A stretch of 25,773 nucleotides of DNA from CAYGJN01 sp964350135 (lineage in GTDB: Bacteria > Bdellovibrionota > Bacteriovoracia > Bacteriovoracales > Bacteriovoracaceae), in assembly GCA_964350135.1 (NCBI GenBank), contig CAYGJN010000025.1:1-25773 (forward strand), read 5' to 3'. The notes under the pieces were generated by a model. The model made no database searches. It worked only from the letters and a program-made list of their open reading frames with translations, and was not told the DNA's origin. Below are positions 24,039-25,773 of this stretch, one piece after another. The translations under genes were made by a program, and so were the position numbers. Numbering within the stretch: the stretch's first letter is position 1; each line of letters begins with the position of its first letter.

Positions 24039-25169
24039 ATGGAAATTACCAAAGAAGTGAGTAAACACTTCAAATTTGAAATTACACATCAAGATAAAAA
24101 CTGCGGCGCTCGAGCTGGAGTTATTAAAACCCCCCATAGCGAGATACAGACACCAGTTTTTATGCCAGTTGGTACACATGGTGCAATTAAAGCATTGGCC
24201 CCTCTTCATTTGGATGAGATTGGCCAACAAATTATTCTTTCAAATACCTATCATATGCACCTTTCTCCAGGTTCAAAATTGGTTCAAAAGGCCGGTGGAC
24301 TTCATAAATTTATGAACTGGGACAAATCGATTCTTACTGACTCTGGAGGATTCCAGGTTTTCAGTTTGCAAAAAAACTCAATCACTGAGGAAGGTTCTAA
24401 ATTTAAGGCTCCTGGGGGAAAAGATATTCTTCTCTCCCCTGAGATCTCGATTGGCATTCAACAAGAGCTTGGCTCAGATATTATGATGGCCTTTGATGAA
24501 TGTATTCCTTATCCGGCCTCAAGAGATTATGTCCAAAACTCTATTGCTAGGACTCATCGTTGGCTTGATCGCTGTATTGATTCTTGGACTAATCCTAAAC
24601 AAGCACTTTTTGGAATTATCCAAGGCTCAGAGTTTGACGATTTTAGATCTCAATGTGTTGATGAGGTTTGCTCAAGGGATCTTCCAGGCTATGCCATTGG
24701 TGGAGTTAGTGTTGGGGAAGGCACAGAGATCATGGAAAAGGTCGTTGCCTATACATCACCTCTTATGCCTAAAGATAAACCTAAATATGTTATGGGTGTT
24801 GGGAATCCAGAAGACCTACTTATGATCTGGGAATATGGGATTGATATGAGTGATTGTATTATTCCAACAAAATTTGCTCGTGGTGGAACTCTTTTTACTA
24901 ATAGAGGAAAAATTCGAATCAGACATAAAAACTACAGAAGAGATTTTTATCCTATAGATCCAAATTGTCCTTGTTATACTTGCAAAAATTTTACTCGTGC
25001 CTACGTTAAACATTTATTTGATGCTAATGAAATTTTAGGCCAAGTGCTGGCCACAATTCATAATCTCGCCTTTTACCATGGGCTTGCGACAAGGGCCCGA
25101 GAAGCAATTTTGCAAGATAGGTTCTTAGAGTTCAAAAAAAGTTTTTTGAATGAATATGGGAACAAATAA
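24039..25169 (+). CDS. tgt: tRNA-guanine transglycosylase (queuine synthesis)
   Basis: Tgt swaps guanine at position 34 of four tRNAs for the queuosine precursor preQ1. The 376-residue product has DSGGFQVFSL (D101), FDECIPYP (D153), IIQGSEFDDFR, YAIGGVSVGE, the nucleophile D272 in MSDCIIPTKFARGG and the zinc site C310, C312, C315 and H341. The spacing to the known bacterial enzyme is consistent. The start at 24039 has AAGGA 5 bases upstream. The bacterial enzyme normally reads CVMPTRNARNG at the nucleophile; here KFARGG is slightly divergent. QueE is encoded at 11069-11776. Confidence 0.97.
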   Translation: MEITKEVSKHFKFEITHQDKNCGARAGVIKTPHSEIQTPVFMPVGTHGAIKALAPLHLDEIGQQIILSNTYHMHLSPGSKLVQKAGGLHKFMNWDKSILTDSGGFQVFSLQKNSITEEGSKFKAPGGKDILLSPEISIGIQQELGSDIMMAFDECIPYPASRDYVQNSIARTHRWLDRCIDSWTNPKQALFGIIQGSEFDDFRSQCVDEVCSRDLPGYAIGGVSVGEGTEIMEKVVAYTSPLMPKDKPKYVMGVGNPEDLLMIWEYGIDMSDCIIPTKFARGGTLFTNRGKIRIRHKNYRRDFYPIDPNCPCYTCKNFTRAYVKHLFDANEILGQVLATIHNLAFYHGLATRAREAILQDRFLEFKKSFLNEYGNK

Positions 25170-25222
25170 GCTAATTACAAGTACTTAGACAATTGAAAAA
25201 AATTGCCTATTCAAGTTTTTGT

Positions 25223-25251
25223 TTGATATGCCGAACTATTTTAAGTATATT
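25223..25251 (+). promoter_or_regulatory. Promoter of bfd
   Basis: TTGATA (25223-25228), exactly 17 bp, then TATATT (25246-25251): each box has one mismatch to the housekeeping consensus. The start would be near 25258, about 32 bases before the bfd ATG. No clear Fur palindrome overlaps it, though an AT-rich dyad (CAATT and AATTG, 25190-25205) lies just upstream. Confidence 0.75.
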
Positions 25252-25289
25252 AAAACTCGAGAGATTGTAGAGGCCCAAAGGGAACTAAA

Positions 25290-25481
25290 ATGTATATTTG
25301 TGTATGTAGAGGCATTACAGACAGTCAGATTAAAGAAGCTTCTAAGTCTGCTAGTACTGTTAAAGAAGTTCTTAAGTCCCTAGGAGTGGGTAATGATTGT
25401 GGTACTTGTCTAAACTACGCAATTGAAACATATCTTGAACAAGCTCCTCAAAGCCTGAAAAACCCTCCTAAAAACCCATAG
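25290..25481 (+). CDS. bfd: Bacterioferritin-associated ferredoxin
   Basis: A 63-residue [2Fe-2S] protein that donates electrons to bacterioferritin so that stored iron can be released. The four cluster cysteines are visible: C-x-C near the N-terminus (YICVCRG, C4 and C6) and CGTC (C37, C40) about 31 residues later, matching Bfd. The Pro-rich C-terminus is a little longer than E. coli Bfd. AAAGGGA precedes the ATG. It is followed after 83 bp by bfr, with its own ribosome binding site, so the pair is functionally linked and may be co-transcribed. Confidence 0.94.
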   Translation: MYICVCRGITDSQIKEASKSASTVKEVLKSLGVGNDCGTCLNYAIETYLEQAPQSLKNPPKNP

Positions 25482-25564
25482 TTTGATTCCTCAAACAAAG
25501 GTATCCGTTCCCATCACTTAAATTTTCATGTAAAAATAAATAAATCTGAAATAAGGATCTTTAT

Positions 25565-25773
25565 ATGAAAGGCAGTAGCAAAATAATTGATGCATTAAAT
25601 AGTGTTCTCACAAAAGAACTAACGGCCATTAACCAGTATTTTCTTCACTCACGTATGCTTGAAGATTGGGGCCTTGAAAAATTAGCTAAGCTTGAGTACG
25701 CCGCTAGTATTGATGAAATGAAACATGCAGACCAACTTATTAAAAGAATACTTTTCTTAGAAGGTCTTCCTAA
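25565..25773 (+). CDS. bfr: Bacterioferritin, cut by the window end
   Basis: The first 69 codons of an iron-storage ferritin. The ferroxidase ligands E18, E51 and H54 and the haem-ligand M52 are in place at the same numbers as in E. coli Bfr (KELTAINQYF, then DEMKHAD). It stores iron as a mineral core in a 24-subunit shell with bridging haem. AAGGA (25553-25557) precedes the ATG by 7 bases. The reading frame is open to the window edge, so the rest lies beyond. Confidence 0.95.
   Translation, partial: MKGSSKIIDALNSVLTKELTAINQYFLHSRMLEDWGLEKLAKLEYAASIDEMKHADQLIKRILFLEGLP

Noticed and set aside
25190..25205. AT-rich dyad CAATT-N6-AATTG after tgt, first considered as Fur box or terminator
   Set aside because: It does not match the Fur consensus and has no GC-rich stem with T run, so it is not called.
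25481..25496. Hairpin GTTTGA-TTCC-TCAAAC between bfd and bfr
   Set aside because: Weak six-pair stem with no T tract; a processing or attenuation role cannot be supported from sequence.

Overview
The window looks like chromosomal DNA from an AT-rich Gram-negative bacterium. The best guess is a member of the Bdellovibrionota, such as Halobacteriovorax or Bacteriovorax, which prey on other bacteria. This is an inference from base composition, from the unusually high share of short exported proteins of no known family, from the b558-type SdhCAB operon, and from several secreted nucleic-acid enzymes. No rRNA, tRNA, CRISPR array, insertion sequence, integrase or phage gene was seen. Coding density is high, no gap reaches 300 bases, and genes often overlap at their ends, both head-to-tail (ATGA, TGATG) and tail-to-tail (4 to 26 bp).

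Layout. 1-1350: a tiny exported peptide with three Cys-Cys pairs, its terminator, an exported ankyrin-repeat protein and a small unknown protein. 1389-2420: an HD-GYP (cyclic-di-GMP phosphodiesterase type) protein. 2570-5955: the sdhC-sdhA-sdhB operon for menaquinone-type succinate dehydrogenase/fumarate reductase, closed by a strong hairpin. 6060-8892: one large and two small (paralogous) exported proteins of unknown role. 9009-10994: an operon of a SprT-like/DUF2786 protein, a DUF423 membrane protein and a GNAT acetyltransferase. 11069-13230: queE, divergent from a TetR-regulator operon that also encodes a helical protein and a zinc-ribbon protein. 13221-14932: an exported trypsin-like lipoprotein and a partner. 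15033-16428: a possible GNAT-like protein, apparently on a leaderless transcript, overlapping a group III truncated haemoglobin. 16403-23971, all on the minus strand: an exported NADAR protein, an exported endonuclease/exonuclease/phosphatase-fold nuclease, a 735-residue exported protein with two uracil-DNA-glycosylase-like halves, a small lipoprotein, a DEAD-box RNA helicase, an outer-membrane barrel candidate and an exported staphylococcal-type nuclease. 24039-25773: tgt, then bfd and the start of bfr.

How the genes fit together. QueE (7-deazaguanine synthesis) and Tgt (base exchange into tRNA) belong to the same queuosine pathway although 12 kb apart. Bfd and Bfr form the iron storage and release pair. 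The most interesting part is 16.4-24.0 kb, where four exported proteins each resemble an enzyme acting on DNA, nucleotides or N-glycosidic bonds. In a predator these could process prey DNA in the periplasm. That reading is a hypothesis; the individual family calls for the two nucleases are firm, NADAR is good, and the UDG-like call is moderate.
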